Shown here one piece after another: positions 28,480-38,068 of a DNA stretch of 64,000 nucleotides. The translations under genes and the position numbers were made by a program. Under the pieces are notes generated by a model that saw only the letters and a list, made by a program, of their open reading frames with translations, searched no databases and had not been told where the DNA came from. Numbering within the stretch: position 1 is the stretch's first letter; each line of letters begins with the position of its first letter. The DNA comes from Aliiglaciecola sp. M165 (GTDB lineage: Bacteria > Pseudomonadota > Gammaproteobacteria > Enterobacterales > Alteromonadaceae). The stretch spans positions 310,001-374,000 of the forward strand of contig NZ_VKKH01000003.1 of NCBI RefSeq assembly GCF_007197995.1, in the 5' to 3' direction.

Positions 28480-29679
28480 TTATTCATACTTCAACGCTTC
28501 TGCTGGCCGAACTCTCAAAGCCCGATAAGCAGGATAAAGTGTCGCGGCGAAGCATAGTCCTATGGATAACATGACCAAAGAGGCAATTTGTGGCCATTGA
28601 ACATCTACGGGCAACCCCTGACCGTCTCCGATGGCCACAGGCACATTAAGAAGTTGCAGCAAATTGTTAAGCTGCCATACCACCAACAAGCCCCCAATGA
28701 GTCCAATAACAGTGCCTTTAACGCCGTTATACAACCCATTGATAAGAAAAATCGACAGTATCTGGCGCCCGTTCATACCCTGTGTGCGTAAAATTGCGAT
28801 ATCACCTTGCTTTTCGGTCACGATCATTACCAAAGCAGAAATGATATTAAACGCGGCCACCGCAATAATCAGCAGTAGCATCAAGGACATCATGTTTTTT
28901 TCCATTTTCACTGCGTCAAACAGTGGTCCTTGGCGAGCTCGCCAATTAGTTGTGGGTAAATCAATATCGGCTTCAACCTGTTGGTATTGAAATGCATCAT
29001 GCAAAAACAATCGAGTTTGACTCACATCTTCAGCTTTTTTTCGCAATAATTTAGCACTGTCATGGATATGCACGTATGCGACTTTATCATCCATTTGTGA
29101 GGCCAGATCAAAAATCCCTACGACATTAAATAAGCGCTGACTTGGCATTCTGCCAAACGGACTGTAACTGCTAGCACCGGCAGAAATGAGCCGTAGTTGA
29201 TCGCCTGGACGTATGCTGAGTTGAGTGGCTAACGCTCGGCCTATAACAACATTGTATTGACCTGCTTGCAGATCTGATAACGTACCGTAAACCATATTAT
29301 CAGCCAAAACCGAACTGTTCTGCATAAACTCGGGATCAATACCGTGGATCAGTACACCTTGTATTCCTCGACGAGATTGCACAATGCCTTCACTTTCAGA
29401 GAATGCTGAGCTAAAAGCCACAAGCTCATGGGAAGAATAATCTACTCTTAGCGTGTCATCTTGCTTCAGCGTATCAACGACAATATGCGGAGTTATTCCC
29501 AACATTCTGGTTTTTAACTGCAATTCGAAGCCGTTCATGACAGATGAGACGGTAATCAACGCCAACATACCCAATGCAATCCCCACCACCGAAAACAGGT
29601 TGATGAATGCAATAAAGTGCGTTGATTTGCTTGCCTTGGCATATCGCAGACCAATGAATGCAGAAACAGGGTATGACAT
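28480..29679 (-). CDS. Lipoprotein-releasing ABC permease, LolC/LolE (LolF) family
   Basis: 399-residue MacB-fold permease. Start at 29679 gives MSYPVSAFIGLRYAKAS, the canonical LolC/E N-terminus and exactly the length of E. coli LolC; an upstream in-frame ATG at 29811 would add an atypical 44-residue extension. Contains VGIALGMLALITVSSVMNGFE (TM1), a large periplasmic domain (about 50-270), and the C-terminal TM2-4 block with ILRTQGMNGRQI and PAEALKYE. With LolD it extracts lipoproteins from the inner membrane for LolA. Neither lolD nor a second permease gene is adjacent, unlike lolCDE operons. Confidence 0.88.
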   Translation of the reverse strand: MSYPVSAFIGLRYAKASKSTHFIAFINLFSVVGIALGMLALITVSSVMNGFELQLKTRMLGITPHIVVDTLKQDDTLRVDYSSHELVAFSSAFSESEGIVQSRRGIQGVLIHGIDPEFMQNSSVLADNMVYGTLSDLQAGQYNVVIGRALATQLSIRPGDQLRLISAGASSYSPFGRMPSQRLFNVVGIFDLASQMDDKVAYVHIHDSAKLLRKKAEDVSQTRLFLHDAFQYQQVEADIDLPTTNWRARQGPLFDAVKMEKNMMSLMLLLIIAVAAFNIISALVMIVTEKQGDIAILRTQGMNGRQILSIFLINGLYNGVKGTVIGLIGGLLVVWQLNNLLQLLNVPVAIGDGQGLPVDVQWPQIASLVMLSIGLCFAATLYPAYRALRVRPAEALKYE

Positions 29680-29895
29680 AGTTAAAAGTAGGCCTAAACA
29701 AAATACGATGAGACAAACATTCAAAAAGAATGGTCTTTTTGACTGTTCACTGCGTTGAATAAACTGGCATAATACGTGTTTGATTCGACGCATACAACAT
29801 GCGAACACCATGCAAAGGTTGGAATAACCGAGTTAAAGTACGGATCAATTTGGCACAATGCTGATATGCTCTAATTAAACTGAATTGAGGACGTT

Positions 29896-30495
29896 ATGGA
29901 TCCAGCCAGTCTTGAACAAAAAATGGCACAATTTCATGAGTTTTTTACCATCAAGCACACTCTGAGTGTCAATATGATCCCGTTAGGGCAAGATTATGAC
30001 TTACCTCATGTGAGCCGCTTAGTGGATCAAATGCCCTACGCATTTCAAATTGCTGCACAGATGTCTGCTGTTGATACTCAAGCTTTAAGACCCCTGCGTA
30101 ATCTTGGCGAACATGCAAAAGACCTCGCAGACTTTCTCAATCAACAAAACAAAAAAATCGATTTAATGATGTCGTTTATTTTACAGCAGCAAGATCAGCC
30201 AGAACACCGTTATCAGTCGATTGAATTTGGCGGAGGCGGTTTAGTGTTATTGAGCGATAAGCCTTTCGCTGAAGGAGAATATGCTGAGTTAAAGATATTT
30301 CTCAGTGCCGAAGCCGCGGGTGTCTATTGTATTGGCGAAGTAGTTGAATCGAAACAATGTGAAAATGGTTTTCAAATATCGCTTTTGTATAGCCGCATTA
30401 GAGAAGAAGATCAGGAACTACTGGTGCGCGCCAGTCTGCATCAACAAACGTTGCAACTTCGCGCTCGTGCGAAACAACAAAACGAAACAAATTAA
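29896..30495 (+). CDS. PilZ domain protein
   Basis: 199-residue cytoplasmic protein with an N-terminal helical region (FFTIKHTLSVNMIPLG ... LADFLNQQNKKIDLMMSF, about 1-95) and a C-terminal PilZ-like beta-barrel (about 108-185: SIEFGGGGLVLLSDKPFAEGEYAELKIFL). The DxSxxG-type motif is altered to FGGGGL and the RxxxR motif is not obvious, so c-di-GMP binding is uncertain. The stop TAA overlaps the mfd ATG by one base, so it is cotranscribed with mfd; this pairing is a common order in Alteromonadales, as far as I know. Confidence 0.75.
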   Translation: MDPASLEQKMAQFHEFFTIKHTLSVNMIPLGQDYDLPHVSRLVDQMPYAFQIAAQMSAVDTQALRPLRNLGEHAKDLADFLNQQNKKIDLMMSFILQQQDQPEHRYQSIEFGGGGLVLLSDKPFAEGEYAELKIFLSAEAAGVYCIGEVVESKQCENGFQISLLYSRIREEDQELLVRASLHQQTLQLRARAKQQNETN

Positions 30496-33400
30496 TGGTA
30501 ACAAGTATTTTTTCACCGGATTTACCCAAGAAACCCGGTTTTATTGCTCAATGGGGCAATCTTCAAGGCAGTAGTTTATCTCTGGCGATCACTCAAGGCG
30601 CACGGGCCAACAAGGGGTCAACACTACTTGTCACGGCTGATACGCCAACTGCACTGAAACTTGAAAAAGAGTGTCACTTCTTTTTGCAAGGCGATAACCA
30701 AGACCAGATTGATGTCAAATTGTTACCCGATTGGGAAACCCTCCCCTACGATAATTTTTCGCCCCATCAAGACATCGTTTCGCAGCGTCTGGAAACACTT
30801 TACGAATTGACCCAGAACAAACGCTGTATTTTCATAGTTCCCGTTAATACCTTGCTGCAACGATTAGCACCCATTGACTTTATGGGGCAATACTTGTTGA
30901 TCCTCAACACTGGTCAAACATTGAACGTTAAAGAGTTCACCCTTGGTCTGGAGAAATCTGGCTACCAAAATGTTAGCCAGGTCATGAGTCATGGGGAATA
31001 CAGTATCCGCGGCAGTATCATTGATTTGTTTCCAATGGGCAGCAATCAACCGTTTCGTATCGATTTGTTTGATGATGAAATCGATACAATCAGAGTATTC
31101 GACCCCGATAATCAGCGCTCCGGAGATACCGTCGAGGGGATCAAATTATTACCCGCCAGAGAATTTCCAACTGATGAACCTGCGATCAAACGATTCAGAC
31201 AACAGTATCTTGAAAAATTTGATGCAAACAACAGTAAAGAGTCAGTCTACTACCAAGTGGGTAAAGGCTTGATGCCTGGAGGGATTGAGTATTATCTCCC
31301 ACTATTTTTTGAACACACCTCGACACTATTTGATTATTTGCATCAAGACACCTTGATTATGACCCATGGTGACCTGAGTTCAGCGTGCGAATTTTACTGG
31401 GCAGATTTAACAGAACGATATGAACAACATCGATATAACCCTGCTCGGCCGTTGCTCGAACCCAATGATATCTGTCAACGTTACGATGAGCTGTTTGGTG
31501 GATTGAAGCGCTGGCCTAGAGTTAACTTAAACTCAATGCCCTCTGATACGTCCAAAGCTGGGAGCGTCAATTTTCAGATCGAAGCAATCGGTGACATATC
31601 CATAAAACATCAAAATAAGGTTCCTTGGACAAGCCTTAAAAGCTCTCATCAGGCTTGGTTGAAAAATGGTCAGAAAGTCTTATTTTGCGCTGAGTCCCAG
31701 GGCCGTCGAGAAAGTTTAGTGGAATTGCTGGCCAAGGCAGACATTAAAGCAAAGGTTTTTGATGACTTACCCAGTTTTCTAGCCAGCCATGAAAAAATTG
31801 GTATCACTATTGGTCTTGCCGAGCACAGTTTTCAATTGTTAGAAAACGACGCTGCACTAGCATTTGTAACTGAAACGCAATTATTAGGTCACAAAATAAG
31901 TCAAAGACGATTGCGTGAAAAACGTCAAGCGACCGACGAAAGTGCAGTGATCCGCAACCTTGCAGAATTGGCCGAAGGTCAACCTGTGGTACATCTAGAT
32001 CATGGGGTTGGACGCTTTATTGGCCTGCAAACCCTAGACGCTGGTGGCGTCACAACAGAATACCTCACCATAGAGTATGCAAAGGAAGCCAAACTTTATG
32101 TTCCTGTGGCTTCCTTGCATTTAATCAGTCGCTACAGTGGCGGTGATTTAGAACATGCTCCCCTGCACTTTTTAGGTTCCGATACGTGGAGCAAAGCAAA
32201 GAAAAAAGCAGCGGAAAAAGTGCGCGATGTCGCTGCACAATTGTTAGATGTGTATGCCCGGCGTGCAGCCAAGCCAGGATTCGCCTATAAAATTGACTGG
32301 CCAGAGTATCAAGCCTTTGCAGACAGTTTTCCGTTTGAAGAGACTGTTGACCAGCAACAAGCTATCAGCGCGGTTATTCAAGACATGGGCAGTCCCAACG
32401 CAATGGACAGGCTTGTCTGTGGTGATGTTGGCTTTGGTAAAACCGAAGTTGCCATGCGCGCCGCTTTTTTGGCGGCTAATCAAGGTAAACAGGTCGCCAT
32501 ATTGGTGCCTACGACACTGCTTGCACAGCAACACTACGAAAACTTCAAAGACCGATTTGCCCAGTGGCCATTTCAAATCGAAGTAATGTCTAGATTCGTT
32601 ACCGGTAAAAACCAGAAATCGGTGATGTCAGGCATTGAACAAGGTAAAGTCGATATTGTGATAGGCACGCATAAGCTACTGCAAGATGATATTAAATTTA
32701 AAGACTTAGGTCTGGTTATTATTGACGAGGAGCATCGCTTTGGCGTGCGTCAAAAAGAGAAATTTAAAGCTTTGCGAGCCGACGTAGATATTCTTACCCT
32801 GACAGCAACACCCATTCCACGAACACTGAATATGGCACTTAGTGGTATGCGTGATTTATCCATAATTGCAACGCCTCCTGCAAAAAGGCTCGCCATTAAA
32901 ACTTTTGTTCATCAACGCAGCAAGGAGCTACTGCGCGAAGCCATTATGCGTGAGATATTACGCGGCGGCCAAGTGTACTTTTTACACAATGAAGTTGAGT
33001 CGATTGAAAAAACCGCTGCTGAAATTGCAGAAGTAGTGCCTGAAGCACGCATTGCCATCGGCCACGGCCAAATGCGAGAGCGGGAACTCGAATCTGTTAT
33101 GAGCGATTTTTATCACCAGCGGTTTAATGTGTTGGTGTGCACGACAATTATCGAAACAGGTATCGATGTGCCATCTGCCAACACGATTATTATGGATCGC
33201 GCTGACCACCTTGGTTTGGCGCAGCTTCACCAGCTTAGAGGACGTGTGGGTCGCTCGCATCATCAGGCATACGCCTACTTACTTACGCCTCATCCAAAAA
33301 GAATGACCCGTGACGCGAAAAAACGGTTGGATGCTATTTCAACCTTGGAAGATTTAGGTGCAGGTTTCGCATTGGCGACCCACGACCTGGAAATTCGAGG

Positions 33401-33989
33401 AGCTGGGGAATTGCTCGGCGACGATCAATCAGGCCAAATAGCCACTGTTGGATTCTCGCTATATATGGATATGCTTGAGCAAGCCGTTGAAGCATTAAAA
33501 GAAGGCAAAGAGCCCTCGCTAGAGGATGCCCTTTCAGCACAAACAGAGATTGACCTGAGAGTACCTGCATTGTTACCAGAAGATTACATTGGTGAAGTGA
33601 ATACCAGATTATCCTTGTATAAAAAGCTGGCAGGATGTAAAGATCTTACTGCAATTAAAGAATTTCAGATTGAACTGATTGATCGATTCGGACTTTTACC
33701 TGATCCTGCTAAGAATCTGGTGAAAATTGCAGAAATGAAATTACAGGCCAAGGGCTTGGGAATAAGTAAAATAGACGCGACACTAAAAGGCGCAGTCATT
33801 GAATTTACAACAGATACTAAAGTTGAGCCGGGTTACTTAATTCGTCTAATTCAGACTAAACCGCAAAAATTCAAACTAGAAGGTCCTCAAAAATTGAAAG
33901 TTGTTATAGAAAATGAGTCAGTGAAGCAACGCATCAATGCCGTCGATAATCTATTAAACGATTTACAAGGCCAGGTTAAAGCCGCGTGA
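30495..33989 (+). CDS. mfd: Transcription-repair coupling factor
   Basis: 1164-residue Mfd. N-terminal UvrB-homology module, a RNA polymerase-interaction domain around GEPVVHLDHGVGRF-like text (here AEGQPVVHLDHGVGRFIGL), then an SF2 translocase: Walker A GDVGFGKT (643-650), DEEH box (744-747), TATPIPRTLNMAL, and the ATP-motor C-terminal half ETGIDVPSANTIIMDRADHLGLAQLHQLRGRVGRS; the C-terminal regulatory domain ends near 1160. It displaces stalled RNA polymerase and recruits UvrA. Starts one base inside the PilZ gene and its stop overlaps the csiV-like start. Confidence 0.98.
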   Translation: MVTSIFSPDLPKKPGFIAQWGNLQGSSLSLAITQGARANKGSTLLVTADTPTALKLEKECHFFLQGDNQDQIDVKLLPDWETLPYDNFSPHQDIVSQRLETLYELTQNKRCIFIVPVNTLLQRLAPIDFMGQYLLILNTGQTLNVKEFTLGLEKSGYQNVSQVMSHGEYSIRGSIIDLFPMGSNQPFRIDLFDDEIDTIRVFDPDNQRSGDTVEGIKLLPAREFPTDEPAIKRFRQQYLEKFDANNSKESVYYQVGKGLMPGGIEYYLPLFFEHTSTLFDYLHQDTLIMTHGDLSSACEFYWADLTERYEQHRYNPARPLLEPNDICQRYDELFGGLKRWPRVNLNSMPSDTSKAGSVNFQIEAIGDISIKHQNKVPWTSLKSSHQAWLKNGQKVLFCAESQGRRESLVELLAKADIKAKVFDDLPSFLASHEKIGITIGLAEHSFQLLENDAALAFVTETQLLGHKISQRRLREKRQATDESAVIRNLAELAEGQPVVHLDHGVGRFIGLQTLDAGGVTTEYLTIEYAKEAKLYVPVASLHLISRYSGGDLEHAPLHFLGSDTWSKAKKKAAEKVRDVAAQLLDVYARRAAKPGFAYKIDWPEYQAFADSFPFEETVDQQQAISAVIQDMGSPNAMDRLVCGDVGFGKTEVAMRAAFLAANQGKQVAILVPTTLLAQQHYENFKDRFAQWPFQIEVMSRFVTGKNQKSVMSGIEQGKVDIVIGTHKLLQDDIKFKDLGLVIIDEEHRFGVRQKEKFKALRADVDILTLTATPIPRTLNMALSGMRDLSIIATPPAKRLAIKTFVHQRSKELLREAIMREILRGGQVYFLHNEVESIEKTAAEIAEVVPEARIAIGHGQMRERELESVMSDFYHQRFNVLVCTTIIETGIDVPSANTIIMDRADHLGLAQLHQLRGRVGRSHHQAYAYLLTPHPKRMTRDAKKRLDAISTLEDLGAGFALATHDLEIRGAGELLGDDQSGQIATVGFSLYMDMLEQAVEALKEGKEPSLEDALSAQTEIDLRVPALLPEDYIGEVNTRLSLYKKLAGCKDLTAIKEFQIELIDRFGLLPDPAKNLVKIAEMKLQAKGLGISKIDATLKGAVIEFTTDTKVEPGYLIRLIQTKPQKFKLEGPQKLKVVIENESVKQRINAVDNLLNDLQGQVKAA

Positions 33990-35476
33990 AAATCTTCAAT
34001 AAAAACCTGTTTAGATTGAAACATATTAGCTTTTGCAATGTTAGTCGCCTGTGCTGGGTTGGATTGCTGACATTTGTTGCACTGACCAGCATGCAAAGCA
34101 ACGCTCAGGAACGTGAATGGTGGTTCGACATCGAAGTCATTGTTTACAAAAGAAATATATCTCCCAGTGAGGTAATGGAAAACTTTGCTCCGAAACTTCG
34201 TCTAGTTGATACACAAATGAGCATTCCATTGTTGCGTGAATATGTTCAACCGGACTTGAACTATCTTTATCAAAGTTTGCCCCTTTGTTTTGCACCTGCA
34301 AAAGAAATTAGGCCAATACAAGCGATACCCGAATTTGACCTAGCGTTAGCACCTGCTCCTGATTTATCAGTTCTTGATGATTTAATGCAATTAGATAGTA
34401 ATGAAAACGACCGATTCGTTGAGCAGCAAGATATTTCTGAGAATGTTCAAGCCGAGCAAATGGTAAGGGAGGCGCTTGCACCCACTACTGTTTTATCTGG
34501 CGAGGCTGCAGACGGAATAGCTGAGAGCAAAACGGCGGCGTTAAGCGTTTGGATAGATTCTATTTATTTAACCGAATTTACAACACCAGATCCGATTTTA
34601 TGTCGTTTTGAAAATGAAACCGCTCCAACGTTATTTGTTGAAAAAGTGCCAACGTTAGTCACCGAGCGAGAGTGGCCCCTGCAAAAGCATCCTCAGCTAC
34701 TTTCAAGTGAAAGTCTGCAGTTAAGTGACTTTGCTCGTGATATTAACCGTCAACGGGGTTTGTCTCTTATGTCGCATTTTGCTTGGCGACAGCAAGTGTT
34801 TTTTGGTCAAGAGAATGCGACACCGCTTCACTTAATCGCCGGTGAAAATTTTGCTGACAGATTTGTTGCCGATGGAACTCTCAAACCCAAAAAATCTGAA
34901 AAAAGCGATGATTACGTGGCGCTCGACACAGTGCAGCAGAATTCAGCGGAAGATATCTCAAAAGAACTTGAAAACGAAGCGCCACCGTTAACACCATCCA
35001 ACGCATTTAGTCTTGTAGATAAAATTCGTGAAGCCCTAGCTAACGAGCAATTTCAATATGATCCAGATGACTATCAAGTATCTGAGCTGGATAACGTGGC
35101 AGAATTGGAAAGCCTTAACGACAAGCACAGTGATAGTCAAAAGGTACAAGAGCACGACCTATGGGAATTGGATGGCAATTTAACCGTGTTTCTACGCTAT
35201 ATTCAACGCACCCCTTACTTGCATATTGATGGCGATCTCGATTTCAGGTCACCGGTATTTGATCAGCCTCTTTATCTACAGAATCAACCTGATGATTCTG
35301 CCGTTGAAATGCCTGGGCTAAAGGAACCAGATAGATTGCAGAGTTTCCCTTTCCAACAGCTCAGAAGAGTGATCAGCAAACAAATTCATTATTTTGATCA
35401 CCCGATGTTTGGTTTAATTGTACAGATCCGACGGTATGATTTTCCCGAACCCGCCAAATCTGAACAACAACAGTAG
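33986..35476 (+). CDS. CsiV family protein
   Basis: 496-residue exported protein with a signal peptide (about 1-40, ending SNAQ-ER) followed by REWWFDIEVIVYKRN, the mark of the CsiV family, periplasmic proteins linked to cell-shape integrity in Vibrio. The C-terminal part (about 405-490) ends with DFRSPVFDQPLY..KQIHYFDHPMFGLIVQIRRYD. The central 200 residues are acidic and low-complexity. Start is a GTG at 33986 overlapping the mfd stop (GTGA), so it is translationally coupled to mfd. No transmembrane anchor other than the signal. Confidence 0.85.
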   Translation: MKIFNKNLFRLKHISFCNVSRLCWVGLLTFVALTSMQSNAQEREWWFDIEVIVYKRNISPSEVMENFAPKLRLVDTQMSIPLLREYVQPDLNYLYQSLPLCFAPAKEIRPIQAIPEFDLALAPAPDLSVLDDLMQLDSNENDRFVEQQDISENVQAEQMVREALAPTTVLSGEAADGIAESKTAALSVWIDSIYLTEFTTPDPILCRFENETAPTLFVEKVPTLVTEREWPLQKHPQLLSSESLQLSDFARDINRQRGLSLMSHFAWRQQVFFGQENATPLHLIAGENFADRFVADGTLKPKKSEKSDDYVALDTVQQNSAEDISKELENEAPPLTPSNAFSLVDKIREALANEQFQYDPDDYQVSELDNVAELESLNDKHSDSQKVQEHDLWELDGNLTVFLRYIQRTPYLHIDGDLDFRSPVFDQPLYLQNQPDDSAVEMPGLKEPDRLQSFPFQQLRRVISKQIHYFDHPMFGLIVQIRRYDFPEPAKSEQQQ

Positions 35477-35482
35477 AAAGCA

Positions 35483-36010
35483 GTGAAGATATATACAAAA
35501 ACAGGTGATAAAGGTCAGACGCAGATCTATGCAGACAAGATGGTCCGCATGGAAAAAAGCGCTGACGTACTGGAGTGTTACGGCACACTGGATGAGTTGA
35601 ATGCACATATCGGCTTGTTGCTGAGCGAGAATAGCGATCCGATTATATTGTCGCAACAATCCCTTTTGCTAGATATTCAAAAGAATCTGTTCCAAATTGG
35701 TTTTGCCATTTCTGCTACCAGTTCCATGGATCAAAACGCAGTCTCCGAGTTAGAGTTAAGGATCGATGAACTACAGGCATCACTCCCCGCTCAAACGCAT
35801 TTTCTTTTACCTGGTGGCCATAAAACCGCAGCGCAAACCCATGTTTGCCGGACGGTGGCACGTCGGGCCGAGCGAAGGCTTGTTGCGTTAATCTCTGACT
35901 ACCCCGTCCCTGAATCTTGTTTGAGTTATGTCAATCGCTTGTCTGATTACTTCTTTATCTTGGCTCGAAAAATTAATATTCATCATCAAGTCAAAGAAAC
36001 AACCGTTTGA
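35483..36010 (+). CDS. PduO-type corrinoid adenosyltransferase
   Basis: 175-residue ATP:cob(I)alamin adenosyltransferase of the PduO/MMAB family, which forms adenosylcobalamin. Visible: KIYTKTGDKGQTQIYADKM at the N-terminus (ATP phosphate loop), VECYGTLDELNAHIG-like text (LECYGTLDELNAHIGLL), FLLPGGHKTAAQTHVCRTVARRAERR (about 110-137) with the conserved R-x-x-x-R-R-A-E-R, and the C-terminal NRLSDYFFILAR. The start is GTG at 35483 with an AGAAAG RBS; it follows the csiV-like gene after six bases. All helices of the trimeric bundle are present. Confidence 0.9.
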   Translation: MKIYTKTGDKGQTQIYADKMVRMEKSADVLECYGTLDELNAHIGLLLSENSDPIILSQQSLLLDIQKNLFQIGFAISATSSMDQNAVSELELRIDELQASLPAQTHFLLPGGHKTAAQTHVCRTVARRAERRLVALISDYPVPESCLSYVNRLSDYFFILARKINIHHQVKETTV

Positions 36011-36086
36011 AATGTCTCAACAAGCTTGTTGGTGACGGAAAATGCAACTACGCTCTAGTTTTTTGCTAGCAGGTTAGACAACGATT

Positions 36087-36671
36087 ATGACAATACCTAT
36101 CCCCCATCGCGCGAGTGGCTTTGTAATGGGTGCAGCTAACGCAAATGTGACAATTGATGTGTTTGTTGATTTGCAATGTCCCCACTCTAAGCAAGCGTGG
36201 CCAACGCTTATGTCATTAGTAGAACATTATAAAAATCAATCCGTTAGCTTACGAACACACTTGATCACCCTGAGTAATCATCGACAAGCATGGGATATGA
36301 GTTTGGGACTGTTTGCTTTTGCCCAAGGCGACGTTGAACGTTTTTATTCGTTTGCCTCATTCATGTATCAAAACCAAGAGCAGTTTTACAACGCTGAATT
36401 TAAACACAAAACCCATAATGATTTGCAACAGCTCGTTGCGGACTTAGCGCAACAACATGCCCAGATAAATAGAGAAGCGTTTATAAAACGAATGGCTGAT
36501 GAAGATATTTACATTCTTGCCCGCACACCAATCAGGTATGCGGCTACGCGAGCGGTGTGGGCAACACCAACAATGTTTGTAAACAATGGCGCAAAGCTGC
36601 CCGTAAATCATCGTTCGCCCCTTGAACATTGGATAGCACTCATTGATCCCTTGTTGTCTGATGAAGCTTAA
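36087..36671 (+). CDS. Thioredoxin-fold DsbA-like protein lacking second active-site Cys
   Basis: 194-residue protein with the DsbA-type order: beta-strand DVFVDLQCPHS (24-34), a helical insertion (about 60-150), and the cis-Pro loop ATPTMFVNNG near 160-169. The active site is C-P-H-S (C31-S34) rather than CPHC, so it cannot do a classical dithiol exchange and may act as a monothiol. No signal peptide, therefore likely cytoplasmic, like HCCA isomerase/FrnE relatives. It follows the adenosyltransferase after 76 bases and ends 17 bases before the convergent DASS transporter gene. Confidence 0.8.
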   Translation: MTIPIPHRASGFVMGAANANVTIDVFVDLQCPHSKQAWPTLMSLVEHYKNQSVSLRTHLITLSNHRQAWDMSLGLFAFAQGDVERFYSFASFMYQNQEQFYNAEFKHKTHNDLQQLVADLAQQHAQINREAFIKRMADEDIYILARTPIRYAATRAVWATPTMFVNNGAKLPVNHRSPLEHWIALIDPLLSDEA

Positions 36672-36688
36672 CAAGTTTCGGTTCGCCG

Positions 36689-38068
36689 TCAGGTTCGGGT
36701 GAAAATAGTAACAAGTGTAATGACGCCTGCCGCAATGAGGTTTAATACAAAGCCTTCTCTTGCCATGGTTTGAATTCTCACTTTATCTGTACCGTAAACG
36801 ATCGCATTGGGCGCTGTGGCCACAGGCAACATAAATGCGCAACTCGCACTAATAGCCGCTGGCATCATTAACAACACCGGATCAATGCCTGCCGCTACGC
36901 CAGCGGTAGCCAGTATTGGCATTAATAACGTTGCGGTAGCAGTATTTGAGGTAATTTCGGTTAAGAATGTAACAAACAAGCAAATACTCAATATTAGCAA
37001 AGGGGTGGGAAGTTCAGACAAACCGGTTAACCATCCACCCATGACTTCGCTTAATCCTGAAGCGGTGAACGCTTTTGCAATACAGATACCGCCAGCAAAT
37101 AATAACAACATACCCCAAGGAATCGAAACAGCGGTGTTCCAATCCAATAACGAATCTGATTTTCCTTTTTCTGTTTTATTTCCAGAAGGCACCAAAAACA
37201 TCAGCACAACACCAATCAATGCAATGGTGCTGTCTCCAACCTTTGGCATATTTAGCCATTCACTCCAATAAGGTCTGGTTACCCAGGCTATGGCGACACA
37301 TCCGAATACTGTCAAAACTCGCTTTTCTGCGCTGCTCCAGGTTCCAACTTTAGGAAGATGACAATCTTCCATCTGCGATAACCCGCGCGTTAACCACATC
37401 GCCATGAGTGGAATTGCAATGATTACTATCGGGATCCCTGTTTTCATCCATTCCAGGAAATTTATTTCCTTGCCCTGCGTCTCGCTGTAAACACTCATAA
37501 ATATGATATTTGGTGGTGTCCCTACCGGTGTCCCCACACCTCCAAGGCTGGCCGCGTAAGCGATCCCCAAAATCAGCGCTGTGACAATTCGAGGATTGTT
37601 AATATGGGGTATCACCGCCAATACAATGGGCAATAACATCAGCGTGGTAGCAGAATTAGAAATCCACATGCTCAAAATAGCAGCAGTTAACATGAAGCCT
37701 AACAGCAACCTTTTAGCATTTTGACTTCCCGTCATCCTTAACATGTAAATGGCCAAACGCTGATGAACATTAGACTTCTCTAATGATTTCGATAGCATAA
37801 ATGCACCCATCAACAGCATAATGACGTGACTACCCAATGCCGATGCTGCCTGTTGATGGGTTAATACGCCCGCCATAGGAAACGCGAAAAACGGAATTAA
37901 AGAGGTGACTGGAATGGGTAAGGCTTCAGACACCCATAAAACTGCTACAAATAAGGTTATCGCGGCTGTCGAGGCAATCTGATTAGGCTCACCAATGCTA
38001 ACAAGAATGAAGAACAACAGAAGCGAGACAACAAAAGCTCCCGCAACAATGGGGTATTTAATCTGCAT
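36689..38068 (-). CDS. DASS family (SLC13) anion:sodium symporter
   Basis: 459-residue inner-membrane transporter of the divalent anion/sodium symporter family, which takes up dicarboxylates or sulfate with Na+. Two Ser-Asn-Thr/Ser signature loops are visible: SNSAT (137-141) and SNTAT (about 375-379), the substrate and sodium-binding hairpins. The core has ten or more membrane segments. The upstream start overlaps the end of nagZ by 11 bases, so the two are coupled. The substrate cannot be assigned. Confidence 0.88.
   Translation of the reverse strand: MQIKYPIVAGAFVVSLLLFFILVSIGEPNQIASTAAITLFVAVLWVSEALPIPVTSLIPFFAFPMAGVLTHQQAASALGSHVIMLLMGAFMLSKSLEKSNVHQRLAIYMLRMTGSQNAKRLLLGFMLTAAILSMWISNSATTLMLLPIVLAVIPHINNPRIVTALILGIAYAASLGGVGTPVGTPPNIIFMSVYSETQGKEINFLEWMKTGIPIVIIAIPLMAMWLTRGLSQMEDCHLPKVGTWSSAEKRVLTVFGCVAIAWVTRPYWSEWLNMPKVGDSTIALIGVVLMFLVPSGNKTEKGKSDSLLDWNTAVSIPWGMLLLFAGGICIAKAFTASGLSEVMGGWLTGLSELPTPLLILSICLFVTFLTEITSNTATATLLMPILATAGVAAGIDPVLLMMPAAISASCAFMLPVATAPNAIVYGTDKVRIQTMAREGFVLNLIAAGVITLVTIFTRT

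Noticed and set aside
29680..29811. 44-residue upstream extension of the Lol permease
   Set aside because: The canonical MSYPVSAFIGLRY N-terminus starts at 29679 and gives the normal 399-residue length.
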